64,000 bases of DNA from CAWGJF01 sp963822905 (GTDB lineage Bacteria > Bacteroidota > Ignavibacteria > Ignavibacteriales > Ignavibacteriaceae), in contig CAWGJF010000003.1 in assembly GCA_963822905.1 (NCBI GenBank), positions 186,001-250,000 on the forward strand, given 5' to 3'. The notes beneath the pieces are model-generated. The model saw nothing but the letters and a program-made list of their open reading frames with translations. It did not search any database and was not told the DNA's origin. Below, one piece after another: positions 25,156-34,114 of the stretch. Positions within the stretch are counted from its first letter, which is position 1. Each line of letters opens with the position of its first letter. The position numbers and the translations under genes were made by a program.

Positions 25156-25926
25156 TAACTTCCCTTAATTTCAAAATTAAATTCATTTCTGTTAAATCTA
25201 TTCTCTTTAGACAAAAAAGTTCTTTCAACAAACTTCACATTATTATTTTTATCGACCAGCAAAATAGTCGAGCATCTTGTTCCGTATTTTTCAGTCTTTA
25301 TGAAAACTGATGACAAAACTCTCTCCAGCTCAATCCCAACTCCGGTTTTAGGAAGGTTTTCATCTTCAGCAAAACTTTTATCATCAAGAATTTTCATCAA
25401 ACTTTCTTCATTAATCTGATTGCTATTGATAGATTCAGCTAAACTCATTTTACTTTTCTCGACCTTTGGCCATTTTGTATCAAGAAAAGCATTACTTAAT
25501 CCGTGAATTCCCGGCTCAGTTTTTACCAGTTCAGATTTAATGTTTGAGATATAAAATAGATTATCAACATTCCTGAAAATAAGGTTAAAGCCGTTATAAT
25601 CTTTTAATCTGTTTTTTATTTGATTAAAATATTTTTCAGGAGAAATAGTTGAAACAAGAAAATCGAGAGTAATGTTACCGCGTGAAGGCGCATTTTCTTT
25701 TATGTTTTTCATATCACGATAGTTTGTAATTGCTGCAAACCTTCCGGGTTTTGTTATTCCCATCCAGGTTCCACCAGCCTGCAGATCTTTTCCGGCAAGC
25801 AGTTCCGGATGATCTTTCCAGAAGTGTGCTTTATCCGTTGGCCTGTTATAAAATTCATCCCTGATTGGCTGCAAAGATCAGCTTGTAATCAGGGTGAAAA
25901 TTATTTGAAAATACAATTAAACACAT
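25155..25926 (-). pseudogene. NRDE/TANGO2-family protein, frameshifted inside its NRDE motif
   Basis: NRDE (TANGO2-like) proteins begin MCLI and soon reach the ANRDE motif. Here an ATG at 25926 opens MCLIVFSNNFHPDYKLIFAAN, but that frame then reads QG and stops. The expected continuation RDEFYNRPTDKAHFWKD is in the next frame, open to 25155. One extra base at 25863 explains it: AAT-C-AGG-GAT-GAA instead of AAT-AGG-GAT-GAA. Without the N-terminus, the downstream frame (TTG at 25874) would lack the conserved Cys2. Later family segments are intact, including GGTWMGITKPGRFAAITNYRD and RCSTILLVD. It is either a recent pseudogene or a sequence error. Confidence 0.85.
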
Positions 25927-26029
25927 AAATTGATTAGAAAATATATTCTATTAAAATTACTTGATGAGCATGCTTGCTTTGGTGAATGTCTGCATGAATA
26001 ATGCATTCATTCAATCATTCCTTGTTGCG

Positions 26030-26647
26030 TTACTTCAGAATGTTTCGTTCTTTAAGATCTTTTACTAATGTTGAATAATCAACAAACTGAACAGCATCCC
26101 AGCCAGAATCTTTTGCGGCATTTACATAATCAATAATATCATCAATAAAGAAATGTTCTTCAGGTAAAAATCCTGATGCCTTTTCAACTGCCCTGTATAT
26201 TTCTTCTTCAGGTTTAACAGCACCTGCTTCGTGAGATAAAATAAGCTTTTCAAAATGAAAGAAGAAATCATATTTGCGCCAGCCGTATTTTTCGTGAATT
26301 GAGTTAGTGTTTGAAAGTAGAAACAATTTGTATTCTTTCTTTAAAACCGGAAGAAGTGAAACGACGTTTTCACTTAATGAAAATATATCTGAGTAGTATT
26401 GGCAGAAAGTTTCAGGTTCGATTTTATCTTCCAACACTTCAAGCATTTTATTAATGAATTCTTCTTCAGAAAGAATTCCTTTTTCAAAATTCCTGTGAAG
26501 ATGGTAATTGCTGTAGTAGAATTCAGAAAATTTATCGCCTAATCCGGGTTTTATGTTATTAATCTTCTCCGTAAAACGTTTGTAATCAAATGGAATAAGG
26601 ACATTCCCAAGATCGAAAACTATTGTCTTAATTTTAGTTTGTTTCAT
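26030..26647 (-). CDS. HAD-family phosphatase (HAD-IA, YihX-like)
   Basis: A 205-residue cytoplasmic hydrolase. Motif I is VFDLGNVLIPFDYKRF, the DLGNV form seen in YihX-type alpha-D-glucose-1-phosphatases. Motif II is LFLLSNTNSIH, the motif III Lys is in HEAGAVKPEEEIYRA, and motif IV is EHFFIDDIIDYVNAA. The cap is small and helical. The exact sugar or nucleotide phosphate substrate is not predictable. Its start overlaps the end of the preceding gene by four bases. Confidence 0.88.
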   Translation of the reverse strand: MKQTKIKTIVFDLGNVLIPFDYKRFTEKINNIKPGLGDKFSEFYYSNYHLHRNFEKGILSEEEFINKMLEVLEDKIEPETFCQYYSDIFSLSENVVSLLPVLKKEYKLFLLSNTNSIHEKYGWRKYDFFFHFEKLILSHEAGAVKPEEEIYRAVEKASGFLPEEHFFIDDIIDYVNAAKDSGWDAVQFVDYSTLVKDLKERNILK

Positions 26648-27399
26648 AAATCCGGAATTGTAAATAGTGAATCGGGTAAACCAGAATTAATTTTTATGCT
26701 GTCAACATTCAGCACAGTATTTTGAATTCCTAAAATTTGCTTGATCTCAAAAGGAAATTTCAAGCCATTAACATTTTTATAATCATCATAATAAGTTGTT
26801 TGATCATAATTTCCTGTAGGAGTTTGTATTTCATTAGTCTCTTTAATTCGAAATCCTGTAGATGTGTCAAAATATTGAAACCAGACATTTCCTGAAGGAA
26901 AAGTCATTTTTATTTTATTGCATTCTGTAGAATCGGACATTTCCATCCCGGCAAATTCAACTTTTACATCATATTTTTTAGGATTTAATAAAAAATCCAT
27001 CGCAGCATCAATTTGCAGCCTTTCTAGTTCAGTCCCGTCAATATCTATTTTATGATCTCCTAAAATCAATACACCTTTTGTACCATCAAAATATTTTTTT
27101 TGATGAACTTCACCAACGACAATCTCCTGGAATAGTTTATCGGGAATTTTTTGCATAATTGTAACAGAAATATTCTGTCCCATCGAGGAACCTGAAAAAT
27201 AAATAATTCTGTCCTGAATCTTTGAAAAAAGATCTCTACCACCGATCGAATCTATATATTTATCGATTATTGTCTTTGCTGTAATTTGTTCTTTATTGGA
27301 AGTAGAATCCTGCTCTGAACTCTGGGCGTACAAATTTAATCCTGTACTTAAAGTTAATATCAGCAAAATCCATACTGGTTTAGTTTTTGTTGAGGTCAT
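26644..27399 (-). CDS. Secreted LolA-like fold protein
   Basis: A 251-residue exported protein (signal peptide 1-25, ending LNLYAQ). The mature part starts with ITAKTIIDKYIDSIGGRDLFSK, then alternates short strands (ISVTIMQKIPDKLFQEIV, KKYFDGTKGVLIL), a pattern typical of outer-membrane lipoprotein carrier-like (LolA-like) folds in this group. The C-terminus (YYDDYKNVNGLKFPFEI) also matches. It is encoded just before, and overlapping, the HAD phosphatase gene. It may bind lipid or act as a periplasmic chaperone; no lipobox is present. Confidence 0.7.
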   Translation of the reverse strand: MTSTKTKPVWILLILTLSTGLNLYAQSSEQDSTSNKEQITAKTIIDKYIDSIGGRDLFSKIQDRIIYFSGSSMGQNISVTIMQKIPDKLFQEIVVGEVHQKKYFDGTKGVLILGDHKIDIDGTELERLQIDAAMDFLLNPKKYDVKVEFAGMEMSDSTECNKIKMTFPSGNVWFQYFDTSTGFRIKETNEIQTPTGNYDQTTYYDDYKNVNGLKFPFEIKQILGIQNTVLNVDSIKINSGLPDSLFTIPDL

Positions 27400-27517
27400 T
27401 ATTGTAAAATGATTGAAATAATATTAATCTAAAATAGTAAGAAATAGTTTTTAATTTATTGAATGTACTTTAGCATTCTTTTAGTTTAGTTGAATTAAAA
27501 AATAACATTATTTAAAA

Positions 27518-28861
27518 GTGCGGACAAAAAAAATCCTTGTTGTTGGTGCAGGCAGGACATCTTCAACATTAATCGAATATCTTCAGAAGCAGTCTAAAGA
27601 ACAAAACTGGCAAATAACCGTTGCAGATCAATCTTTCGATCTTGCAAAAGCAAGGGCCGGGAAACATAAATTCACAAAGCCTATTAAGTTTAATGTATTT
27701 GATGATTTTCAAAGGGATGATGAAATTTCCGAAGCAGATATTGTTGTTTCCCTTCTTCCGGAATCACTCCATGTACGGCTTGTTAAGGATTGTTTGAGAT
27801 ATAGAGTTCATCTCGTTACTGCTTCTTATGTTTCTGATAGTATGAATTCATTTCACGAACAAGCGCAAAAGCGAGGTGTTGTTTTGCTCAATGAAATGGG
27901 GCTGGATCCGGGTATCGATCATATGGAAACTATGCGGCTGATAAATGAAGTGAAACATAAAGGCGGGGAACTGACATCGCTTAAATCCTACGGCGGCGGA
28001 TTAGTTGCGGATGAAAGTAACGATAATCCCTGGGGATACAAAATAACCTGGAACCCGATGAATGTTGTAACAGCAGGAATGGCGAGTGCACGTTATTATA
28101 AAGACGGGCAGCTTAAAGTTGTTCCTTATAACAGGCTTTTTCTCGATACAGAGGTTGTTGAGGTGCCTGGAGTTGGAAAGTTTGAATCATATCCAAACAG
28201 GGATTCGATAAAGTACAAACGTATTTATCATGTCCCGAAAATCCCAAATGTTTACCGGGGTTCATTAAGACGAAAAGGATTTTGCAAAGCCTGGAATGCT
28301 TTGGTTAAACTTGGCATTACAGATAACAGGTATATTATTCCTGATGCGGATACTTTAACTTATAATGATTTCATTTCTATTTATCTTGACAAAAAGAACG
28401 GTAATTCAACCCGTAAAGAACTGCAGGAATTTCTAGGTGAGAAACCAAACAGCAAAGTAATGCAAAAAATTGAGTGGCTGGAATTATTAAGCAAGAAAAA
28501 AATAAATATTAAAAACGGAACTCCTGCTGAAATACTTTTGGAAAACCTGAAAGAAAAATGGGAATTTAAAAAGAATGATAAAGATATGGTTATCCTTCAG
28601 ACAGAAGCAGAATACATTATTAAAAAGAAAAAAGAGAAAATAATTTCATCCTTGGTGGTTTTTGGAAAAGACTTAAATAATACTGCTATGGCGGCAACTG
28701 TAGGACTGCCGCTTGGAATTGGTGTGAACCTGATCTTAAACAATAAGATAAAAGAAAGAGGAGTTGTTATCCCTATTCATTCAGGAATATATAAACCGGC
28801 TTTAAAAGAACTCGCTGAAAACGGAATTAAACCGAAAGAACAATTAATAAAACATTTGTAA
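27518..28861 (+). CDS. Saccharopine dehydrogenase-family protein (SDH half of AASS)
   Basis: A 447-residue enzyme with an N-terminal Rossmann fold (ILVVGAGRTSSTLIEYL). Catalytic-domain marks are ADIVVSLLPESLH, GVVLLNEMGLDPGIDHMET, LKSYGGGLVADESNDNPWGYKITWNP and GLPLGIGVNLIL. It oxidises saccharopine to glutamate and aminoadipate semialdehyde in lysine breakdown. The start is GTG (GTG CGG ACA). The partner lysine-2-oxoglutarate reductase is the convergent gene beginning at 30309. In animals and plants the two are fused in one chain. Confidence 0.9.
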   Translation: MRTKKILVVGAGRTSSTLIEYLQKQSKEQNWQITVADQSFDLAKARAGKHKFTKPIKFNVFDDFQRDDEISEADIVVSLLPESLHVRLVKDCLRYRVHLVTASYVSDSMNSFHEQAQKRGVVLLNEMGLDPGIDHMETMRLINEVKHKGGELTSLKSYGGGLVADESNDNPWGYKITWNPMNVVTAGMASARYYKDGQLKVVPYNRLFLDTEVVEVPGVGKFESYPNRDSIKYKRIYHVPKIPNVYRGSLRRKGFCKAWNALVKLGITDNRYIIPDADTLTYNDFISIYLDKKNGNSTRKELQEFLGEKPNSKVMQKIEWLELLSKKKINIKNGTPAEILLENLKEKWEFKKNDKDMVILQTEAEYIIKKKKEKIISSLVVFGKDLNNTAMAATVGLPLGIGVNLILNNKIKERGVVIPIHSGIYKPALKELAENGIKPKEQLIKHL

Positions 28862-28879
28862 AATAAATAAGAATCTGTT

Positions 28880-28937
28880 ATTCTGGCTTGTCCAGAATCT
28901 ATTTTGATTCCTGGCTAGTTAGCTCGCTGGAATGACA
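28880..28937. repeat. Intergenic palindrome between the two saccharopine genes
   Basis: ATTCTGG at 28880-28886 and CCAGAAT at 28892-28898 form a perfect stem. The adjoining stretch to 28937 contains TTCCTGGC and GCTGGAATGAC, resembling common dispersed repeats near CATTCC. It lies between convergent genes and may act as a bidirectional transcript end. Confidence 0.55.
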
Positions 28938-28947
28938 AACACAGTAA

Positions 28948-30309
28948 TTATAAATTCTGAAGATACACCTTCATATAGCCAAAATTTTTCGTGAACTTAC
29001 CCTTCCACAAAATAACTGCGCGTTTTATTTCATCAGGAAGATTTGATTCATCAAGCGAATGATCATAATCTGCTTTAACAATCGATTTAAGAAACAGGGA
29101 AAGATCATCACTGAACTGCCTTGAAGCATCTGCACTGAATTCGCAGGGAAGATTGGTAACAGCCATAACTGCAACACCTTCGCCTTCAAATCCATCTTTT
29201 ATTTTTTCAGTCAGAGGATTATAAATATAAACCGGGTCATCAATCCAGGTTTCTTTTGAGAATTCAATGGAGCCATTCGGATCGCAGGTAATATCGCCAA
29301 TTGCTTTTAAAGTTTTATGATTTGCATAAATTTCTTTTAATAAAGATTTTGTAACCGTCCGCGGATATTCATCCGACCAGGTTATGCAATTCATCAGAAT
29401 TGTTATATAAGGAAGAACTTTATCTAAATTGGATTTAAACTCTCCGGGGTTTTCCATATAAAGTTTTTGCTTATCTCTTGTGTGCAAAGAATCATAATAT
29501 GAATCAGAAAACCTGCTGCTCTTTTTCAGTCTGTATGAATCTTCAGTACCGAGTTGAAGAGCGTACAGCTTCTTTCTTGAGCCGGATTTAAATACTTCAG
29601 CTAAACTATCCAGGTCAATATCTTCGTGAGGAAGAATATTAAATATTTCTCTTGCACCGAATGCTGTTTTTCCCTTTCCGAGAAAGCAAACAATTACCGG
29701 CGGAATATTTTGGGGGGTTCCTTCTCTTTTTATTTTTTCACTTACTTTTTTAAGAATGTTTTTTACACTTGCGAGATCCTGTCCATCAACTGCCTGCGGA
29801 ATTGCTTCAAATGCATTTGGAATATTTTTCAGTTTTAATCTTTTGCCGAGAGTCCATAACGTATCGACCATTCCGGCATAACCGGCGTTGTAAGTAAATG
29901 CAGTGATTAACCTGCTTCCTTTTTCATCAGAGATTAATTCATAATCAATAATAGAAGCTTTTCTTTCGACAAGTTTTTTTAGCATCGGACGGTTTTTTAT
30001 TTGCCCCTTATATGTATGGGAAAAGAAATAGTAAGCTTTATCAGGAAGAATGGTCGTATGAAAAATTTCTTTCAATCCAAAAATTACTTTTGCGGGGGAG
30101 AGGTCTTCGCTTATATCTGCACCGGCATTCTTATATTCTTTATCGTGGAAGGCTCTCTTCTCGTCCTTTGAAACCGGGTGAAAAGCAGACTGAACAATCA
30201 GCTTATGTCCCCACTCTACAATTTGTTTTGCATAAGCAGGAGTGACTGCAACTCTTTTCTCGCCGCGTTTGCTTCTGCCTTCTCTGAGGATTCCGATTGT
30301 GTTTTTCAT
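28948..30309 (-). CDS. Lysine-2-oxoglutarate reductase-like protein (LKR half of AASS)
   Basis: A 453-residue protein of the alanine dehydrogenase/PNT superfamily, lysine-ketoglutarate reductase branch. It starts TIGILREGRSKRGEKRVAVT, with VIFGLKEI, FFSHTYKGQIKN and DYELISDEKGSRLITAF, typical of the N-terminal half of aminoadipic semialdehyde synthase. IVCFLGKGKTAFGAREIF is the nucleotide-binding core and ITCDPNGSIEFS a conserved late motif. It forms saccharopine from lysine and 2-oxoglutarate. Its gene converges with the saccharopine dehydrogenase gene, so they need separate promoters. Confidence 0.9.
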   Translation of the reverse strand: MKNTIGILREGRSKRGEKRVAVTPAYAKQIVEWGHKLIVQSAFHPVSKDEKRAFHDKEYKNAGADISEDLSPAKVIFGLKEIFHTTILPDKAYYFFSHTYKGQIKNRPMLKKLVERKASIIDYELISDEKGSRLITAFTYNAGYAGMVDTLWTLGKRLKLKNIPNAFEAIPQAVDGQDLASVKNILKKVSEKIKREGTPQNIPPVIVCFLGKGKTAFGAREIFNILPHEDIDLDSLAEVFKSGSRKKLYALQLGTEDSYRLKKSSRFSDSYYDSLHTRDKQKLYMENPGEFKSNLDKVLPYITILMNCITWSDEYPRTVTKSLLKEIYANHKTLKAIGDITCDPNGSIEFSKETWIDDPVYIYNPLTEKIKDGFEGEGVAVMAVTNLPCEFSADASRQFSDDLSLFLKSIVKADYDHSLDESNLPDEIKRAVILWKGKFTKNFGYMKVYLQNL

Positions 30310-30457
30310 TTATTGGTATTAAAATAGACAAAGTATTAAAGAGTAATATATAGAATGAAATTCGAATATTTAAATATGAAAGAATGATGATTTGGTAAGA
30401 ATGAATAGAATTAAAATCTAACTGGATATTCTTGGGAAAAAAACGATGGAGTAATTA

Positions 30458-30488
30458 TAAAAAAGTCAGGCGTTTAGCCTGACCTTTT
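30458..30488 (-). terminator. Terminator after the T9SS cargo gene
   Basis: GTCAGGC at 30465-30471 and GCCTGAC at 30477-30483 form a 7-bp stem with loop GTTTA, bounded by A-runs and T-runs, so it could act in both directions. The T9SS gene ends at 30505 on the minus strand. Confidence 0.8.
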
Positions 30489-30504
30489 CAATAGAATATG
30501 AAAA

Positions 30505-32208
30505 TTACTTCAGCAAAATCATCTTCTTGGTATCAACATAATCTTTGGTTTTAAGTTGATAGAAATAAATACCGCTTGCAACTTTCGAAGCATCCCATTG
30601 GATTTCATAACTTCCTGGTTGCTGCTGAGTATTAACTAATGTTGTAATTTCTCTACCAAGGATGTCGAATATAGTAACTTTAACATTTTGAGTTTTGACA
30701 ATATCATACTTGATTGTAGTAACCGGGTTAAAAGGATTCGGATAATTCTGATATAGTTGGTAAGTCTTAGGTATAGACAATGTTGTTTCAACATTCTGTT
30801 CAACACCAAAATTCTTTTTTAAAATATTCTTTATCCTATCCTGATACTCATCTGATTTAACTAAGTACTTGCCGGCGGTAGTTTTCCCAAGTGTCGTATC
30901 ATTTTCAATAAGTAACCCGGTTGTCAGAGCATCTATCTCTGCAAAAACCGCTTCTTCAGTATTTGGATTTTGCTCAATAACATCGTTAAACTCTTCTATA
31001 GCATCTGAATACTCTTGTTTACCGATTAAGCTAAGTGAACCAAGTTGAGTAAACATTTTAATTAAGAGTGAATCCGAGGTTGACTGACTTAATGCAGAAA
31101 ATGTGCTGTATAGGTTAGTAAAATAAGAAGCTGGTTTTGATTCAATATTACCTATTTGATACAACATCTGGTATGCACCGAGTTTTGCAAAAAGAGTATC
31201 ATTACTATTAACAATTTGGTTACAAATAGTTTCTGCACTTTCGTAATCTGCGGTTAGAAAATCCTCCAAAGCTTCAGAATATAACACCTCAGTTGCAGAC
31301 AGCGAATCGGTTTCAATAACTTTAGTAGTATCTACAATTCTCCCATCAGAAGTGGTTAAATATAAATTTTCCCCTCCTGAAAGTTCTTCGTACGTGCACG
31401 GGCTGCTATAATAAGGTTCATAATAAATTCTTAAATTCCCAAACCTGTCTTCCAGATCATAATATTGGCTATTACCCCAATAATTATACTCAGCTTCTAC
31501 GGTTATAGGAATTAATAAACTTTGTGAATTCATTAATAATTGGACAGGATAATCCTGGATATTACATTCACTATTAGGGGGACATCTATCGTCAATAATT
31601 GAATTGCACCCACGACTCATAATAGCGTTTGAATTATATCCAAAATATATCTCACTTCCATCAGTGCCTGTTGTTGAATTTCCATTATTCTGGAATGTAT
31701 TATATCCTTCATAAAATGTCTGGCCTGACATATCCGGGTTAGAACCCGACCCTAATGTTAGTGCGTGATATAAATTGTACGTAACTACATTTTGACCAAT
31801 GTATGGCGAAGAATTGCCTAATGAAATTCCATTTGTGTAACCTGTGATTGTATTGCCAGCAATTACTCCACCGCAGCTTTCAAAAAATACTCCAGGCATA
31901 CTATTCTGATCTGAATCAAAAGTGTTTGAAATTACAACGAATGAAGTTACGTTAGAACCATAAACACCAATCTCTGAATCTTCGACAATATTTACAATAA
32001 ATACCACCTGGTTAATATTTACTGCAGAAATAGCCCCATATGAATTTGTAAAGGTATTGTTATATATGTATGGAGCGCTATCTGCGGATCCGGCAATATT
32101 AATACAATAGCTTCCACAGTTATCAAAAGTACAATCTACAATTTCTATATCATTGCCCGTTCCCGCATTAACTGCATATAATGTAATGTCTTCAAAGGTA
32201 CAGTTAGT
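30505..32208 (-). CDS. 3' part of a frameshifted M6-protease gene: beta-helix, helical repeats, T9SS sorting domain
   Basis: This frame is open from 32208 to 30505, and its only candidate internal start is a GTG at 32007 with no good ribosome site. It directly continues the protein of the preceding gene after a one-base shift. Residues from the junction read TNCTFEDI, followed by right-handed beta-helix turns (IEIVDCTFDNCGSYC, APYIYNNTF, YGNSQ-like turns). A helical TPR-like region comes next (YSEALEDFLTADYESAETI, EYSDAIEEFNDVIEQNPN). The C-terminus is a type IX sorting domain (YQNYPNPFNPVTTIKYDI; ends IYFYQLKTKDYVDTKKM). On its own it lacks a signal peptide and could not be exported. Confidence 0.8.
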   Translation of the reverse strand, partial: TNCTFEDITLYAVNAGTGNDIEIVDCTFDNCGSYCINIAGSADSAPYIYNNTFTNSYGAISAVNINQVVFIVNIVEDSEIGVYGSNVTSFVVISNTFDSDQNSMPGVFFESCGGVIAGNTITGYTNGISLGNSSPYIGQNVVTYNLYHALTLGSGSNPDMSGQTFYEGYNTFQNNGNSTTGTDGSEIYFGYNSNAIMSRGCNSIIDDRCPPNSECNIQDYPVQLLMNSQSLLIPITVEAEYNYWGNSQYYDLEDRFGNLRIYYEPYYSSPCTYEELSGGENLYLTTSDGRIVDTTKVIETDSLSATEVLYSEALEDFLTADYESAETICNQIVNSNDTLFAKLGAYQMLYQIGNIESKPASYFTNLYSTFSALSQSTSDSLLIKMFTQLGSLSLIGKQEYSDAIEEFNDVIEQNPNTEEAVFAEIDALTTGLLIENDTTLGKTTAGKYLVKSDEYQDRIKNILKKNFGVEQNVETTLSIPKTYQLYQNYPNPFNPVTTIKYDIVKTQNVKVTIFDILGREITTLVNTQQQPGSYEIQWDASKVASGIYFYQLKTKDYVDTKKMILLK

Positions 32209-34094
32209 GTGATTATATTAGTCCCTGTGTGAGATGTTGTTATGCCTATATTGGCATTAGAAACCTGACAATATTCTAAATTTGCCGTACCACCATTTCG
32301 TACACTTATTCCAGTTGCTGAGCCATCTACAAAATTAAAAACAATTGCTTCTGATGATGTTCCTTCAGCAGTCAATATTCCATCAACTATCAAACTAGAA
32401 CCATTGTAGAAGTACAAAACTGTTCCAGGCTGTAATGTAAGTGTTATACCAGATGGTATTGTTACCGAAGAAATAAACCTCCAAACACCTTTCGGAAGCG
32501 TAACATTTTCTGTTAATGTATTTGCAGATGCACCGATGAAAATATTGGTTTTAACTGTACTTCCATCTAATCTTAAGCTATCCATTCTAAATCCAGAGAC
32601 AAGGCTTCTGCTGTCTGGGGTTCCTGTCGTCACAGTATGGTTACTGTTGGGATTAGAATAAAATGTCATTTTCTGAGGATTCAATGGATCAAAGAAACAG
32701 GTCGCACTACCAATTCGTTTGTCAGGGTAAGTACCAAATTCTGTGTAACGAGGATTTCCGTGTATATCTGTTGAGTCGTATCTTAACCAGCGGTAAGAAT
32801 ACCTTACCTCTAAACTATCTAACCCTGTAAGTGGATCCTGTGTAGTCGATCTTATTGCTCGTTTATCATTTGGTGGACTAATAGTATCTGCCCTGTCTTC
32901 AACCCAGTCCCATTTGCCGTGAGCAGATTCTATATCTATTGGGAGGTTGTTCCTATCAAACCAGCTACCCCCTGATCTTGCATGCCAGATTAATACGCCT
33001 CTATAATCTTCTTGTAATGATTTGGGTAATGGCCAGTATTGCTGCCAACGTATTGTAGAAGGTCGACTATAATAGGAAAGATACAACTTTTGTCCTGAAG
33101 AAGTCTGCACTGCTGGAGGTGAACTGTGATTATAATCAGGTAAGGAATAATAATTTACCGATCCGGATAAATCGAAGTCTGAAAAAGTTAATGTCTGGTT
33201 GCTGGTAATCTGATTGGCAGAAGCCCATCCTTTGTTACTTCTAAGGACAGGGTTATAAAGTGATGCCACACCATTAAATCCTCCGCCGGACATCGCATCG
33301 AACTGACCTAATGCATAGTGGTAATATGTGAAACCACCGCTGTGATCCATATCCGGGAAGTCAAATAAAGCGTGTCCAAGTTCGTGAGCACTAAGACTAA
33401 TTAAATTTTCTGATCCGGCATTATACAAACGTTGTATTATTGCCCTGTCCCCAGAATATGAAAGGTACCCCCTTCCATCTATTTTTACGGGTATTCCAGA
33501 TGCAGTGGAATCTTCTGTATAATAAAAAGAATTAATTGATAATCCAGTTGTCCCTGTACTCCAACCTGGTCTAAATCTTATAAGCATAAAAGCCACAAAG
33601 TCAACAATGCCATCACCATCACTGTCAAAATCATTAAAATCGTACACTGAGTCAGCTTGAGCTAATACATTTCTCACCAACCAGGGTTGTACAACAAAAC
33701 TTGTATCAATCGGTGGGAACAATACAACTGTATCAGGAAGCTCAAAAAGAGTAGCAGTGCCGGCTAACGAATCAATAGATTTTACCAGAACTTTTGAAAC
33801 GTTGACTTTATAATTACCGAAAGTCACTTTATCAAAATAGTCTGGAATGTTTTCTTTTAAATTATTGATAAAAAATTGAAGTGATACTTCTTTTGGCTGG
33901 TCCTTTTCTGCACACAGTATAATAGCCATCTCGGTGGTATCTACTAAAGGTGTTACTCCCGGACCGTCGGTATATGAAGAGTCGTTACTGGAAAACGAAC
34001 AGATAAACTGCAGGGTATCTTGCTGTGCGAACAAAATACTCTGTACAGAAATTCCATAAAGGAAAAACAAAAAAATTAAAAGAAAGCGTTTCAT
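32145..34094 (-). CDS. 5' part of a frameshifted gene: secreted M6-type metalloprotease
   Basis: A 649-residue open frame with a signal peptide (residues 1-24, ending LFAQ). The catalytic motif HELGHALFDFPDMDH starts at His237, an HExxH protease of the M6 (immune inhibitor A-like) type. Preceding marks are DFDSDGDGIVDFVAFML and following ones include YALGQFDAMSGG. The chain then begins a beta-helix (LEYCQVSNANIGI) but diverges after NIITLT into an unrelated 22-residue tail. The natural continuation is in the next frame from 32208. One base missing near 32209 accounts for the break. If the DNA is correct, the product is a protease without its T9SS signal. Confidence 0.85.
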   Translation of the reverse strand: MKRFLLIFLFFLYGISVQSILFAQQDTLQFICSFSSNDSSYTDGPGVTPLVDTTEMAIILCAEKDQPKEVSLQFFINNLKENIPDYFDKVTFGNYKVNVSKVLVKSIDSLAGTATLFELPDTVVLFPPIDTSFVVQPWLVRNVLAQADSVYDFNDFDSDGDGIVDFVAFMLIRFRPGWSTGTTGLSINSFYYTEDSTASGIPVKIDGRGYLSYSGDRAIIQRLYNAGSENLISLSAHELGHALFDFPDMDHSGGFTYYHYALGQFDAMSGGGFNGVASLYNPVLRSNKGWASANQITSNQTLTFSDFDLSGSVNYYSLPDYNHSSPPAVQTSSGQKLYLSYYSRPSTIRWQQYWPLPKSLQEDYRGVLIWHARSGGSWFDRNNLPIDIESAHGKWDWVEDRADTISPPNDKRAIRSTTQDPLTGLDSLEVRYSYRWLRYDSTDIHGNPRYTEFGTYPDKRIGSATCFFDPLNPQKMTFYSNPNSNHTVTTGTPDSRSLVSGFRMDSLRLDGSTVKTNIFIGASANTLTENVTLPKGVWRFISSVTIPSGITLTLQPGTVLYFYNGSSLIVDGILTAEGTSSEAIVFNFVDGSATGISVRNGGTANLEYCQVSNANIGITTSHTGTNIITLTVPLKTLHYMQLMRERAMI

Positions 34095-34114
34095 AGTTCC
34101 CCTCCTTTTTAATG

